From Acinetobacter sp. ANC 4173 (lineage in GTDB: Bacteria; Pseudomonadota; Gammaproteobacteria; Pseudomonadales; Moraxellaceae): a DNA stretch of 64,000 nt. Shown here piece after piece: positions 8,642 through 17,732 of this stretch. The first letter of the stretch is position 1. Every line of letters begins with the position of its first letter. The notes under the pieces were generated by a model. That model did not search any database and was not told where the DNA came from. It saw nothing but the letters and a program-made list of their open reading frames with translations. The DNA lies in NCBI RefSeq assembly GCF_004331255.1, contig NZ_SJOF01000015.1, positions 1 through 64,000 of the forward strand. The letters run 5' to 3'. The position numbers and the translations under genes are program-made.

Positions 8642-10279
8642 ATGAAATATGATTATATTATTATTGGCGGTGGCTCAGCTGGTTGTGTATTAGCTAATCG
8701 CCTTAGTGCAGATCCTGCTATTAATGTTCTACTCCTTGAAGCTGGAGGTGATGATAAGCATCCCCTATACAGTATGCCAGCTGGTTTTGCCAAAATGACC
8801 AAAGGACGAGGTTCATGGGGTTGGGATACCGTTCCTCAAAAGCACCTCAATAATAGAGTATTACGTTTTACTCAAGCTAAAGTTATTGGTGGTGGATCAT
8901 CTGTTAATGCTCAAATCTATACCCGAGGAGCTGCTGCAGATTATGATGAATGGGAAACTGAATGTGGTGCAAAAGGTTGGTCATATTCTGATGTTTTGCC
9001 TTATTTCAAACGCGCAGAGAATAATCAACGATTTGCTAACAAATATCACTCTTATGATGGCCCACTAGGTGTTTCTAATCCTATTAGTCCACTTCCAATT
9101 TGTGAAGCTTTTTTTCAAGCGGGTCAAGAATTAGGTATTCCTTTTAATCCTGACTTCAACGGTGAGAAACAAGATGGCCTTGGCTATTATCAACTTACCC
9201 AATTGCACGCTCAACGCTCTTCAACTTCAACGGCTTATCTACGTCCTGTACAGAATCGAAGCAATCTAACAGTTCTGCTAAATGCATTTACTAAACGCAT
9301 TATTCTTTCAGGAAAAAAAGCGATTGGAGTTGAAGTTATCCATTCTGATCCTTCTAAGTCTGGAATTTATAATGCGGAACGTGAAATCATTTTAAGTAGT
9401 GGAGCTATCGGGTCCCCTAAACTACTTATGCAATCTGGTATTGGGCCAGCAGATCATTTACGTGATGTGGGTATTGAAGTTAAACATGATTTACCAGGTG
9501 TTGGTAGTAATCTTCAAGACCATCTAGATTTATTCGTTATCTCAGAATGTACGGGTAATCACACTTATGACCCATATTCCTCACCATTTTTAGCTGCTTG
9601 GGCTGGACTTCAATACCTCTTGCTTAAAAAGGGTCCTGTTGCATCTAGTCTTTTCGAAACGGGGGGCTTTTGGTATGCGGATGAGTCTGCACGCTCCCCA
9701 GATATCCAATTTCATCTAGGCTTAGGTTCTGGTATTGAAGCCGGGGTTGCCCAAATGAATAATCCCGGTGTAACGCTAAACTCTGCTTTATTGAGACCAC
9801 GCTCACGGGGAACAGTAAGACTTGCAAATAGCAATCCTTCTAGCGCTCCACTTATTGATCCAAACTATTGGGCAGATCCTTATGACAGAGATATGTCAAT
9901 CAAAGGATTACGTTTAGCTCGAGAAATTATGAATCAAACGGCTCTTAAACGTTTTGTACTAGAGGAAAAACTTCCTGGAAGTTCAAAAGTCAGTGATCAG
10001 CAATTATTTGAATACGCCTGCGCAAATGCAAAAACAGATCATCATCCAGTTGGTACTTGCCGAATTGGAAATGACAAGGATTCTGTTGTCTCAAGTGATC
10101 TAAAAGTTCATGGAATTGAAGGATTAAGAGTAGTCGATGCTTCTGTTATGCCGAGAGTACCTAGCTCGAATACTAACGCTCCTACCATCATGATTGCTGA
10201 AAAAGCAGCTGATCTCATTTTAGGAAAAACATTACCAACAATGGATAAAACACATGAAGATTCTCTTACCTTTGCATAA
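8642..10279 (+). CDS. GMC-family FAD-dependent alcohol dehydrogenase (choline-dehydrogenase-like)
   Basis: 545 residues. The FAD-binding N-terminus is DYIIIGGGSAGCVLANRLS with LLLEAGG; GMC signatures include GGGSSVNAQIYTRG and SSGAIGSPKLLMQSGIGP. The C-terminal catalytic histidine region is HHPVGTCRIG, with a further NAPTIMIAEKAADLIL. The enzyme oxidises a primary or secondary alcohol and passes electrons to the respiratory chain or another acceptor; there is no signal peptide, so it acts in the cytoplasm or at the inner membrane. Its last 26 bases overlap the DUF993 gene, so the two are probably translated together. Confidence 0.88.
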   Translation: MKYDYIIIGGGSAGCVLANRLSADPAINVLLLEAGGDDKHPLYSMPAGFAKMTKGRGSWGWDTVPQKHLNNRVLRFTQAKVIGGGSSVNAQIYTRGAAADYDEWETECGAKGWSYSDVLPYFKRAENNQRFANKYHSYDGPLGVSNPISPLPICEAFFQAGQELGIPFNPDFNGEKQDGLGYYQLTQLHAQRSSTSTAYLRPVQNRSNLTVLLNAFTKRIILSGKKAIGVEVIHSDPSKSGIYNAEREIILSSGAIGSPKLLMQSGIGPADHLRDVGIEVKHDLPGVGSNLQDHLDLFVISECTGNHTYDPYSSPFLAAWAGLQYLLLKKGPVASSLFETGGFWYADESARSPDIQFHLGLGSGIEAGVAQMNNPGVTLNSALLRPRSRGTVRLANSNPSSAPLIDPNYWADPYDRDMSIKGLRLAREIMNQTALKRFVLEEKLPGSSKVSDQQLFEYACANAKTDHHPVGTCRIGNDKDSVVSSDLKVHGIEGLRVVDASVMPRVPSSNTNAPTIMIAEKAADLILGKTLPTMDKTHEDSLTFA

Positions 10280-11426
10280 TGGAAACCTTGAACAATACGA
10301 ACTGAAATATGCAGAAGCACCTTTTGCATCACCAGTAAAAGGCTCTATGAATCGTATTGCGTATGCAGCTGCGCATGTTGTAGTTAATCCTACTCAGTCA
10401 GGAAATCCTTGGGATGAAACCATCTCAATCGATTGGGACAAAACACTTGCTTTCCGCGAATACTTATGGAGCCTAGGTTTTAAAGTGGCAGAAGCAATGG
10501 ATACAGCTCAACGAGGCATGGGTTTAGGATGGAAAGAATCAGCTGAGCTTATTACCAGAAGTGCGGCCCATGCAAAGACTATTCCTGGGGCGGAGTTAAG
10601 TTGTGGTGTAGGTACAGACCAATTATTAGTGACAAAAGAAACAACGTTAAATGATGTTCTTTCTGCATATAGAGAACAATTTGAAGTCGTAAACAATGCT
10701 GGGGTAAGTGCCATTCTAATGGCTAGCCGCGCTTTATGTGCCACAGCAAAGTGCGCTGCTGACTATGAAAACGTTTATACAACTTTGCTTAATGAGGCAC
10801 AAGACAAAGTTATTTTGCATTGGCTTGGTGAAGCCTTCGATCCTAATTTACATGGCTATTGGGGAAGTACCGATGTCCCTACAGCTATGGATACTGTTCT
10901 TTCTATTATTAACAAGAATGTAGATAAAGTTGATGGAATTAAGATTTCCCTTTTAGAAGCAAAATGGGAAATAGAACTTCGAAGTCGCTTACCTGAAGGG
11001 GTAAAGCTCTATACAGGTGATGATTTCAACTTTGGTGAATTAATTGCAGGTGATGGCGATCGCTTTTCGCATGCACTTCTTGGAATCTTTGACCCAATCG
11101 CTCCTGTCGCTGCCCATGCACTTGCTGCACTAGCAGACGGTGATATCCAACGATATGAAGAGATTATGCAACCTACGGTACAGCTTTCTAGAGAAATTTT
11201 TTGTGCTCCTACCCGCTACTACAAAGCTGGGGTTGTTTTCTTAGCTTGGCTAAATGGTCATCAAGACCATTTCAGCATGTTAGGAGGTATGCAATCAGCG
11301 CGGAGCTTAAATCACTACTGCGAAGTGTTCCGCCTAGCTGATCAAGCAGGAGCTCTGATTAAGCCAGATTTAGCAGTTGAAAGAATGAAACAGTTTATCG
11401 CCGTTAATGGTGGCATCACTGGTTAA
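10254..11426 (+). CDS. DUF993 family protein, probable DapA-like aldolase
   Basis: 390 residues of the DUF993 family, which databases place in the dihydrodipicolinate-synthase-like TIM-barrel superfamily. A lysine in DGIKISLLEAK (K230) sits where DapA-type enzymes carry their Schiff-base lysine. The sequence IEWDK-like stretch near residue 60 and AGVSAILMASRAL near 150 fit a barrel. To my knowledge no reaction is established for the family; members tend to sit beside Gfo/Idh dehydrogenases in sugar catabolic clusters, as here. A retro-aldol or dehydratase step that splits a keto acid or keto sugar is a reasonable hypothesis. It overlaps the GMC gene by 26 bases and is followed by a strong terminator. 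Confidence 0.75.
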   Translation: MKILLPLHNGNLEQYELKYAEAPFASPVKGSMNRIAYAAAHVVVNPTQSGNPWDETISIDWDKTLAFREYLWSLGFKVAEAMDTAQRGMGLGWKESAELITRSAAHAKTIPGAELSCGVGTDQLLVTKETTLNDVLSAYREQFEVVNNAGVSAILMASRALCATAKCAADYENVYTTLLNEAQDKVILHWLGEAFDPNLHGYWGSTDVPTAMDTVLSIINKNVDKVDGIKISLLEAKWEIELRSRLPEGVKLYTGDDFNFGELIAGDGDRFSHALLGIFDPIAPVAAHALAALADGDIQRYEEIMQPTVQLSREIFCAPTRYYKAGVVFLAWLNGHQDHFSMLGGMQSARSLNHYCEVFRLADQAGALIKPDLAVERMKQFIAVNGGITG

Positions 11427-11438
11427 TATGAATATCTG

Positions 11439-11465
11439 AGTAGGAGTATTGACTCCTACTTTTTA
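11439..11465 (+). terminator. Terminator after the DUF993 gene
   Basis: A 9-bp perfect stem, AGTAGGAGT / ACTCCTACT, with a 4-nt loop and a T-run. It ends the CoA-transferase-to-DUF993 transcript, or lets part of it read through to the transporter. Confidence 0.85.
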
Positions 11466-11489
11466 CTAAATAATATGATAGAGGTACAC

Positions 11490-12728
11490 ATGGACGTACA
11501 TATCAATGCTGCAGTAAATTACCAAGCGAATCCTTCTAAATCCGCTACCAAAATTGCGTTTATCTTAGTTACTAGTTTGTTCTTTATGTGGGGACTCTCA
11601 CACGGTTTATTGGATGTTTTAAACAAACATTTTCAAGATTCTTTACATGTTACTAAAGCTCAATCTGGTTTTGTTCAAGCTGCATATTATGGTGCATATT
11701 TTTTAGTAGCCCTCCCTATTGGTATATTCATGGAGCGCTTCGGATATAAATCCGGCATTCAAATAGGTTTAGGTTTATTTGCTTTAGGAGCATTACTTTT
11801 TATTCCAGCTACTATTGCTGGTGCTTTTAGTATGTTTCTAATCGCCCTATTTGTATTGGCATGTGGCTTAGGTTGTTTAGAAACAGCTGCTAATTTATAT
11901 GCTTCTGTCCTAGGAGCCCCAGAGCATGCTGAAAGACGCTTAAATTTAGCACAATCTTTTAATGGATTAGGCGTATTTGTCGGTCCATTAATTGGAGGCG
12001 CCCTATTTTTTGCTCCCCATATTTCTTTAGGACAACTTTCTGTAGACCCTGTAATGTTTACATATGTATGTCTTGCATTTGTCGTTGTAATCATGATGAT
12101 CATTTTTGCAAGAACGCCTCTTCCTGAAATACAAGTTGCTACTACACAAGATAATAAAATTAATGAAGAACGTTCAATTTGGTCCTATTCAAATTTTACT
12201 GGTGCTTTAATAGCGCAATTCTCTTGGATTGCTGCCCATGTAGGTATCTGTGCATTTTTCATTAATTTCGCAATTGACCATTGGACAGGACTTACTCCAC
12301 AAAAAGCATCATTCTTATTATCTATAGGCCTAATCGTATTTATGGTAGGACGCTTTATTAGCACATTATTAATGCGTTCATTTTCTCCTCGGAAAATGCT
12401 TGTTGCTTATGCAATGATAAATGTCGTCCTATGTGGAGTCGTTGTTTCAGGTCTTTCGATAGTCTCAATTTATGCTCTTATCCTTTCCTTCTTCTTCTCA
12501 TCGATTATGTATCCAACAATTTTTGCGATGGGTGTTAAGAACTTAGGATCTCATACAAAAAAAGCTGGATCACTTTTAGTAATGACCTTGGTTGGAGGAG
12601 CAATTTCTCCTTATTTCATGGGATTAATTGCTGATTTACGAAGTATTGAGCTTGCTTTCATCGTTCCTACTATTGGTTTTGCAGCCATAGGTATCTATGC
12701 ATGGCTTCAAAAGAAAATTAATGGATAA
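11490..12728 (+). CDS. FucP-type sugar MFS transporter
   Basis: 412 residues from ATG 11490 (AGAGG upstream); another ATG lies 15 bases earlier. About 12 hydrophobic segments. The start FFMWGLSHGLLDVLNKHFQD is typical of the fucose:H+ symporter family, as are FVQAAYYGAYFLVALPIG and the paired motif MYPTIFAMGVKNLG late in the chain. It would bring a sugar or sugar-like compound across the inner membrane with protons. It lies between the DUF993 terminator and the PEP carboxylase gene (23-bp gap), so the transporter and ppc are probably co-transcribed. Confidence 0.85.
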   Translation: MDVHINAAVNYQANPSKSATKIAFILVTSLFFMWGLSHGLLDVLNKHFQDSLHVTKAQSGFVQAAYYGAYFLVALPIGIFMERFGYKSGIQIGLGLFALGALLFIPATIAGAFSMFLIALFVLACGLGCLETAANLYASVLGAPEHAERRLNLAQSFNGLGVFVGPLIGGALFFAPHISLGQLSVDPVMFTYVCLAFVVVIMMIIFARTPLPEIQVATTQDNKINEERSIWSYSNFTGALIAQFSWIAAHVGICAFFINFAIDHWTGLTPQKASFLLSIGLIVFMVGRFISTLLMRSFSPRKMLVAYAMINVVLCGVVVSGLSIVSIYALILSFFFSSIMYPTIFAMGVKNLGSHTKKAGSLLVMTLVGGAISPYFMGLIADLRSIELAFIVPTIGFAAIGIYAWLQKKING

Positions 12729-12751
12729 AACAGTAAAATTGGAAAGTAAAA

Positions 12752-15436
12752 ATGATTCGACAAATTGATACATCCTTACGTGAAGATGTACGTCTATTAG
12801 GGAATCTTTTAGGCGAAACCCTACAACAACATGCAGGTGCAAGTTTATTCAACTTAGTTGAACAAATTCGTGCTTTAGCTAAAGCTGCTCGTGATGGCCA
12901 AGTTGAAGCTGAAAAAGAACTCGAAAATATATTTTTGAATCTAAAAGATGAAGAAATTTTACCTTTGACTCGAGCTTTCTCATATTTTTTAAACTTTGCC
13001 AATATTGCGGAGCAATATCATGTAGTCCGAAATCGTCGTCAAAGTGAATTCAATGAAGAAGGCCCCTCTCCTAATCCACTTGTATGTTTATTTGAAAAAT
13101 TTAAAAAAAATAAAATTACTTCGAAACAGTTATTTGAACAAATATGTCAGCTAAAAATTGAATTAGTTTTAACTGCTCATCCAACAGAAGTTAGCCGACG
13201 AACATTGATTCAAAAATACGACAATATCAATGAAAGCTTATCTAAGTTGGACCAGCAAAAGTTAACCCCTAATGAACGTCAATCAATACTGAATGATTTA
13301 AAGCAATTAATTTGTTCAGCTTGGGAAACTGATGAAATTCGTCAGAATCGCCCAACTCCTATAGACGAGGCCAAATGGGGCTTTACCACTATTGAACAAA
13401 CTCTATGGAATGCTGTACCTAAATTTATTCGTGAGCTAGATAGTCTCGTTTATAAAAACTGTGATTCACATTTACCGTTAAATATTTCTCCTATCCGATT
13501 TGCCTCTTGGATGGGTGGAGACCGAGATGGAAATCCTAATGTTACTCACACTATCACTCAAGAAGTACTTTGGCTCTCTCGCTGGCAGGCTGCTAGCCTT
13601 TACTTAAGAGATATTGAAGACCTTCGTTGGGATCTTTCACTCCAAGTTTGCTCAAAAGAATTAAGTGATGCATTAGGTAAATATCATCCTGAACCTTACC
13701 GAGAGTATTTAAGAGATACAAGAGAGCGAATTAAAGCCACTCTTCATTGGTTAAATCAGAAATTACAGGGTATTGATAGTGATGACAGTTTAGTCATTAA
13801 AAATAAAGATGAGCTATTAAAACCTTTACTCTTATGCCATCGATCTTTAATAGCGTGCAATTTACCTGAAATAGCCAATGGCAAATTACTAGACTTTATC
13901 TACCGAATTAATTGCTTTGGTATTGAACTACTTAAATTAGATATTCGCCAAGAATCTGGTCGCCATCGCCAGGCTATCTCGGCTATTACAGAATATTTAG
14001 GTCTAGGAAATTTTGAGTCTTGGACAGAAAAAGCACGTCAGAATTTCTTAATTCAGGAATTACAAAGTAAACGCCCTTTACTGCCAAAGTATTTAAAAAA
14101 TTCAGATGACAGCTTGATTGAAAATCCTGATGTTAAAGAAGTGTTTGCTACTATGCGTATGCTTTCAGATCAACCTCCTGAAAGCTTAGGTGCCTATATT
14201 ATTTCAATGGCAGAATATCCAAGTGATGTTTTAGCAGTCCTTCTTTTACAAAAGGAAGCTGGAATATTAAATCCTCTTCGAGTAGTTCCTTTATTCGAAA
14301 CACTCAAAGATTTAGAGGGTTCTGCAAATACAATGGATACCTTGTTCAATATGCACTGGTACAAACAGCATATTAAAGGCAAGCATGAAGTTATGATCGG
14401 ATATTCAGACTCAGCAAAAGATGCTGGATTTATGTCCGCTAATTGGGCTCAATATCGCGCTCAAGAAGAGCTTACAGATATAGCAAAAGCACATAACATT
14501 CAACTCACATTATTTCATGGACGTGGCGGTTCAATTAGCCGAGGTGGAGCACCCACACAACAGGCTTTATTCTCGCAACCCCCTGGCTCAATTTCAGGTG
14601 CAATACGTGTAACTGAACAAGGCGAAATGATTCGTTTTAAATTTGGTTTAGAAGGAATAGCTCTTCAGAACCTAGAGATTTATACAGCTGCCACATTAGA
14701 AGCAACCTTATTGCCTCCCCCTGTTCCAAAACAGGAATGGCGAGACTTGATGAATCAAATGACGGATATTTCAGTAAATGTCTACCGTAAGACAGTTCGA
14801 GAAAACCCTAATTTTGTTCAATACTTGAGAACAGTCACTCCAGAGTTAGAGTTACAAATGCTTCCTTTAGGTTCACGTCCTGCTAAACGTCGCGCTGGCG
14901 GAGGGATTGAATCTTTGCGTGCTATTCCATGGGTATTTGCATGGACACAAATTCGTTTAATGTTGCCAGCTTGGCTTGGAACAGGAGCAGCAATTAATGA
15001 AATCTTAAATGAGGATAAAAAATTTATCCTCGACGATATGCTTACTCACTGGCCTTATTTTCAAACTCTTATTGATATGTTGGAAATGGTATTGTCAAAA
15101 GCGGATTGTCATATTGCCCTCTATTATGAATCTCACTTAACAGATGATGAAAACTTAAAAGAACTCGGTAATGACTTACGACTTAGACTAAAGGAAGCTA
15201 CCAAAACGCTACTATTAGTTAAAGGCGAATCTAAGTTATTAAGCACAAATGATGTATTAGATCAGTCAATGCAAGTTCGTAAACCTTATTTACTACCGTT
15301 GCATTTACTACAAGCTGAATTAATGAAACGTCGTCGTCGTTATTTGATGGAAGATAACTTAGAAAACACACCAGTAGATCAAGCATTAATGGTAAGTATT
15401 GCAGGTATCGCTGCTGGTTTACGAAATACAGGTTAA
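12752..15436 (+). CDS. ppc: Phosphoenolpyruvate carboxylase
   Basis: 894 residues, full length for the bacterial enzyme. Catalytic motifs are all present: VLTAHPTEVSRRT (near 150), GYSDSAKDAGFMSANW (near 550), FHGRGGSISRGGAPTQQ (near 590) and the C-terminal NTG. It carboxylates PEP to oxaloacetate. Its position between a sugar transporter and glycerate kinase, inside a substrate-specific island, is unusual for this anaplerotic enzyme. With glycerate kinase it would convert glycerate via 2-phosphoglycerate and PEP (with enolase) to oxaloacetate. It may be a second ppc copy beside a housekeeping one; this window cannot show that. Confidence 0.95.
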   Translation: MIRQIDTSLREDVRLLGNLLGETLQQHAGASLFNLVEQIRALAKAARDGQVEAEKELENIFLNLKDEEILPLTRAFSYFLNFANIAEQYHVVRNRRQSEFNEEGPSPNPLVCLFEKFKKNKITSKQLFEQICQLKIELVLTAHPTEVSRRTLIQKYDNINESLSKLDQQKLTPNERQSILNDLKQLICSAWETDEIRQNRPTPIDEAKWGFTTIEQTLWNAVPKFIRELDSLVYKNCDSHLPLNISPIRFASWMGGDRDGNPNVTHTITQEVLWLSRWQAASLYLRDIEDLRWDLSLQVCSKELSDALGKYHPEPYREYLRDTRERIKATLHWLNQKLQGIDSDDSLVIKNKDELLKPLLLCHRSLIACNLPEIANGKLLDFIYRINCFGIELLKLDIRQESGRHRQAISAITEYLGLGNFESWTEKARQNFLIQELQSKRPLLPKYLKNSDDSLIENPDVKEVFATMRMLSDQPPESLGAYIISMAEYPSDVLAVLLLQKEAGILNPLRVVPLFETLKDLEGSANTMDTLFNMHWYKQHIKGKHEVMIGYSDSAKDAGFMSANWAQYRAQEELTDIAKAHNIQLTLFHGRGGSISRGGAPTQQALFSQPPGSISGAIRVTEQGEMIRFKFGLEGIALQNLEIYTAATLEATLLPPPVPKQEWRDLMNQMTDISVNVYRKTVRENPNFVQYLRTVTPELELQMLPLGSRPAKRRAGGGIESLRAIPWVFAWTQIRLMLPAWLGTGAAINEILNEDKKFILDDMLTHWPYFQTLIDMLEMVLSKADCHIALYYESHLTDDENLKELGNDLRLRLKEATKTLLLVKGESKLLSTNDVLDQSMQVRKPYLLPLHLLQAELMKRRRRYLMEDNLENTPVDQALMVSIAGIAAGLRNTG

Positions 15437-15441
15437 GCATC

Positions 15442-15484
15442 TGAAAATAAGAGCTTCTCTAGGTTGGATAGGCTCTTATTTTCA
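15442..15484 (+). terminator. Hairpin after ppc
   Basis: A 13-bp stem, TGAAAATAAGAGC / GCTCTTATTTTCA, with a 17-nt loop starts 6 bases after the ppc stop. The stem itself carries A- and T-runs, so it can act as a terminator in either direction. Confidence 0.65.
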
Positions 15485-15535
15485 CGAATCGAAATAAGTT
15501 TTTTCTTAAAACAAATTTGTGGTTAAAGAATAGTT

Positions 15536-16678
15536 ATGAAAGTTATAATTGCACCAGACTCATTTAAAGATAGCTTATCTGCACATGGAATCGCAGAAGC
15601 TATTGCTTCAGGGTGGAAAAAAGTTTTTCCAGAAGCAGAAGTTATTACATGCCCTATGGCTGATGGCGGCGAAGGCTCTATTGAAGCAGTATTGGAAGTT
15701 TGTGCAGGTGAATGGCGTGAACAAACTGTGCATGGTCCTCTTGGCGAATCTGTAGTTGCTAAATGGGGTTGGTTAGAAACTGAAAAAATTGCTCTGATTG
15801 AAATGGCCCAAGCAAGTGGTATTCAATTAGTTAAGCCCTCTCAACGCGATGCATGTATTAGCAGTACATTCGGTACTGGTGAACTTATTCTTGCTGCATT
15901 AAATGCAGGTGCTGAAGAAATTGTTTTAACAGTCGGTGGTAGTGCGACAAATGATGCAGGAACAGGACTTTTATCTGCATTAGGTGCAAAATTTTTAGAT
16001 GAAGATAATAATGTTCTTCAATCGGGGGGGCTTTCTCTTCAGAATTTAACAAGAATTGATCTCACCCATTTTGATCCGCGAATTAAGCAAACCAAATTTT
16101 TACTAGCAGCAGATGTAACCAACCCTTTATGTGGTGTGAATGGCGCATCCCATATTTTTGGTCCTCAAAAAGGTGCTACCCCTGAACAAGTCCTTTTATT
16201 AGATAATGCTCTTGCACATTTTGCCGATATTTCAGCCGCTTTATTAGGTTATGACAAAAGAAATGAACCAGGAACTGGAGCATCGGGTGGATTAGGCTAT
16301 GCAGCTAAAGCATTTCTGAATGCTGAATTTAGATCAGGCGTAGAAGTTATTGCAGAATTAAATCACCTTTCCGATAAAATCAACGGTGCAAATTGGGTGA
16401 TTACCGGTGAAGGAAAATTTGATGGGCAAACTTTAAATGGAAAGACACCATTTGGAGTAGCTAAAATAGCTAAAAATGCAAATGTTCCAGTTATTGTAAT
16501 TGCTGGTACATTAGGTGAAAACTATCAAGAATTATATAAACATGGTATTACGGCAGCATTTTCTTTAACTTCAGGTCCTATAAATTTAGAAGATGCTTGC
16601 ATTAATGCAGCAAACTTAATATTTGAACGAACAATTGATATTGCCCAACTAATAAAAACAAGCTCATTTATTAAATAA
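15536..16678 (+). CDS. glxK: Glycerate 2-kinase (GlxK/GarK type)
   Basis: 380 residues, class I glycerate kinase. It begins with VIIAPDSFKDSLSA, followed by PMADGGEGS, VGGSATNDAGTGLLSALGA, GASGGLGYAAKAFL and TGEGKFDGQTLNGKTP, all conserved in GarK/GlxK. It phosphorylates D-glycerate to 2-phosphoglycerate with ATP. It follows ppc on the same strand behind a hairpin. Its presence suggests that glycerate, or glyoxylate/tartronate semialdehyde upstream of it, is an end product of the island's pathway. Which of the symbols glxK or garK applies cannot be decided from sequence. Confidence 0.9.
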   Translation: MKVIIAPDSFKDSLSAHGIAEAIASGWKKVFPEAEVITCPMADGGEGSIEAVLEVCAGEWREQTVHGPLGESVVAKWGWLETEKIALIEMAQASGIQLVKPSQRDACISSTFGTGELILAALNAGAEEIVLTVGGSATNDAGTGLLSALGAKFLDEDNNVLQSGGLSLQNLTRIDLTHFDPRIKQTKFLLAADVTNPLCGVNGASHIFGPQKGATPEQVLLLDNALAHFADISAALLGYDKRNEPGTGASGGLGYAAKAFLNAEFRSGVEVIAELNHLSDKINGANWVITGEGKFDGQTLNGKTPFGVAKIAKNANVPVIVIAGTLGENYQELYKHGITAAFSLTSGPINLEDACINAANLIFERTIDIAQLIKTSSFIK

Positions 16679-16736
16679 TATATTCCAATAGAGTTACACA
16701 AAATAGTAGTGGAGCTCTATTAAATTAAATAAAACT

Positions 16737-17609
16737 TCAAATAAATTGATTTTTATAAGTCAACCGATATTCCCTCGGTGACATTTTTTTTAATTCTTTA
16801 AAATGTCTATTAAATAAGGACAAAGAAGAATAACCCACTTGCTCCGCTATAATAGAAATTGCTATATCCTTTTCTAAAATAAGCTCAGATGCATGATTAA
16901 TCCTTAAGCTTATAATATAATCCATAGGTGTTTTTTTTAAGATTTTCTTAAAAGATCTATGAAAAGTAGCTGGGCTGACAAAACACATCTCTGCCAATTC
17001 TTCTATAGATATTTTATTACTGTAGTTTTTATCAATAAAATCAACAATATCTATAAATTTTTTAATCTTTTTATTGCCTTCAGAAGTGATATTCAATTTG
17101 TTCACATTCGAAATACTCATTTTTTCATCTTGTGAAAGAATTAAAAGAATATTAAGTAGAATCGGAGTTCGTTCACCCCAACCAAGTGTAGGTATTTTAT
17201 GAAAATTATCTTTAACTTTACTTTTAGCTTCTTCACTAAATATCACAACATTATTTGACAATTTTAGCAAATTATTCAAAGGTCGCATTTCTGGAAAAAT
17301 ATCGATAACTTTTTGAATCCAATCAGCACTTACCCAAACAACTAATGCAACATGAGGCTCCATATTATTAAATTTCCCTAAAGACTTCCATGTATGAGAA
17401 ATATTTGGCCCAACCATTACTAAGTCATTTTCATAATAATCACTAATATCACTGCCAATATATCTTTTACCATAACTATTTAAAGTTAAGGTGAACTCAA
17501 ATTCTGGATGATGATGCCATTGGAAAGGTATTTCATCTTCCATTTTTCTATTTAAAAATGACCAAGACGAATATGGTTTTACAATAATTTTCTCATATTC
17601 TGATTTCAT
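16737..17609 (-). CDS. AraC-family transcriptional regulator
   Basis: 290 residues from the ATG at 17609. An N-terminal cupin-like sensing domain (IPFQWHHHPEFEFTLTLNS) is followed by a C-terminal AraC/XylS double helix-turn-helix (about 195-285: ISIEELAEMCFVSPATFHRSFKKILKKTP ... IAEQVGYSSLSLFNRHFKELKKMSPREYR). It is divergent from the second transporter, Gfo/Idh and GMC genes and probably activates them. The gene is more AT-rich than its neighbours. The inducer is likely a sugar or sugar-derived compound. Confidence 0.9.
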   Translation of the reverse strand: MKSEYEKIIVKPYSSWSFLNRKMEDEIPFQWHHHPEFEFTLTLNSYGKRYIGSDISDYYENDLVMVGPNISHTWKSLGKFNNMEPHVALVVWVSADWIQKVIDIFPEMRPLNNLLKLSNNVVIFSEEAKSKVKDNFHKIPTLGWGERTPILLNILLILSQDEKMSISNVNKLNITSEGNKKIKKFIDIVDFIDKNYSNKISIEELAEMCFVSPATFHRSFKKILKKTPMDYIISLRINHASELILEKDIAISIIAEQVGYSSLSLFNRHFKELKKMSPREYRLTYKNQFI

Positions 17610-17732
17610 TATTGTACTCCACAAGATATTGCAATAATAGTATCATTTATTGACAAGTTAATACCTACTTAATATCAAAAAAAAACGACATCCTTGTTGC
17701 TCTCTCTTTAACATACCACGGAAAGGTATCAA

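Noticed and set aside
8642..10279. betA/betB choline-to-betaine genes (GMC and aldehyde dehydrogenase pair)
   Set aside because: The pair resembles BetA/BetB in family only; there is no choline transporter or BetI, and the neighbours point to a sugar-like substrate with CoA chemistry.
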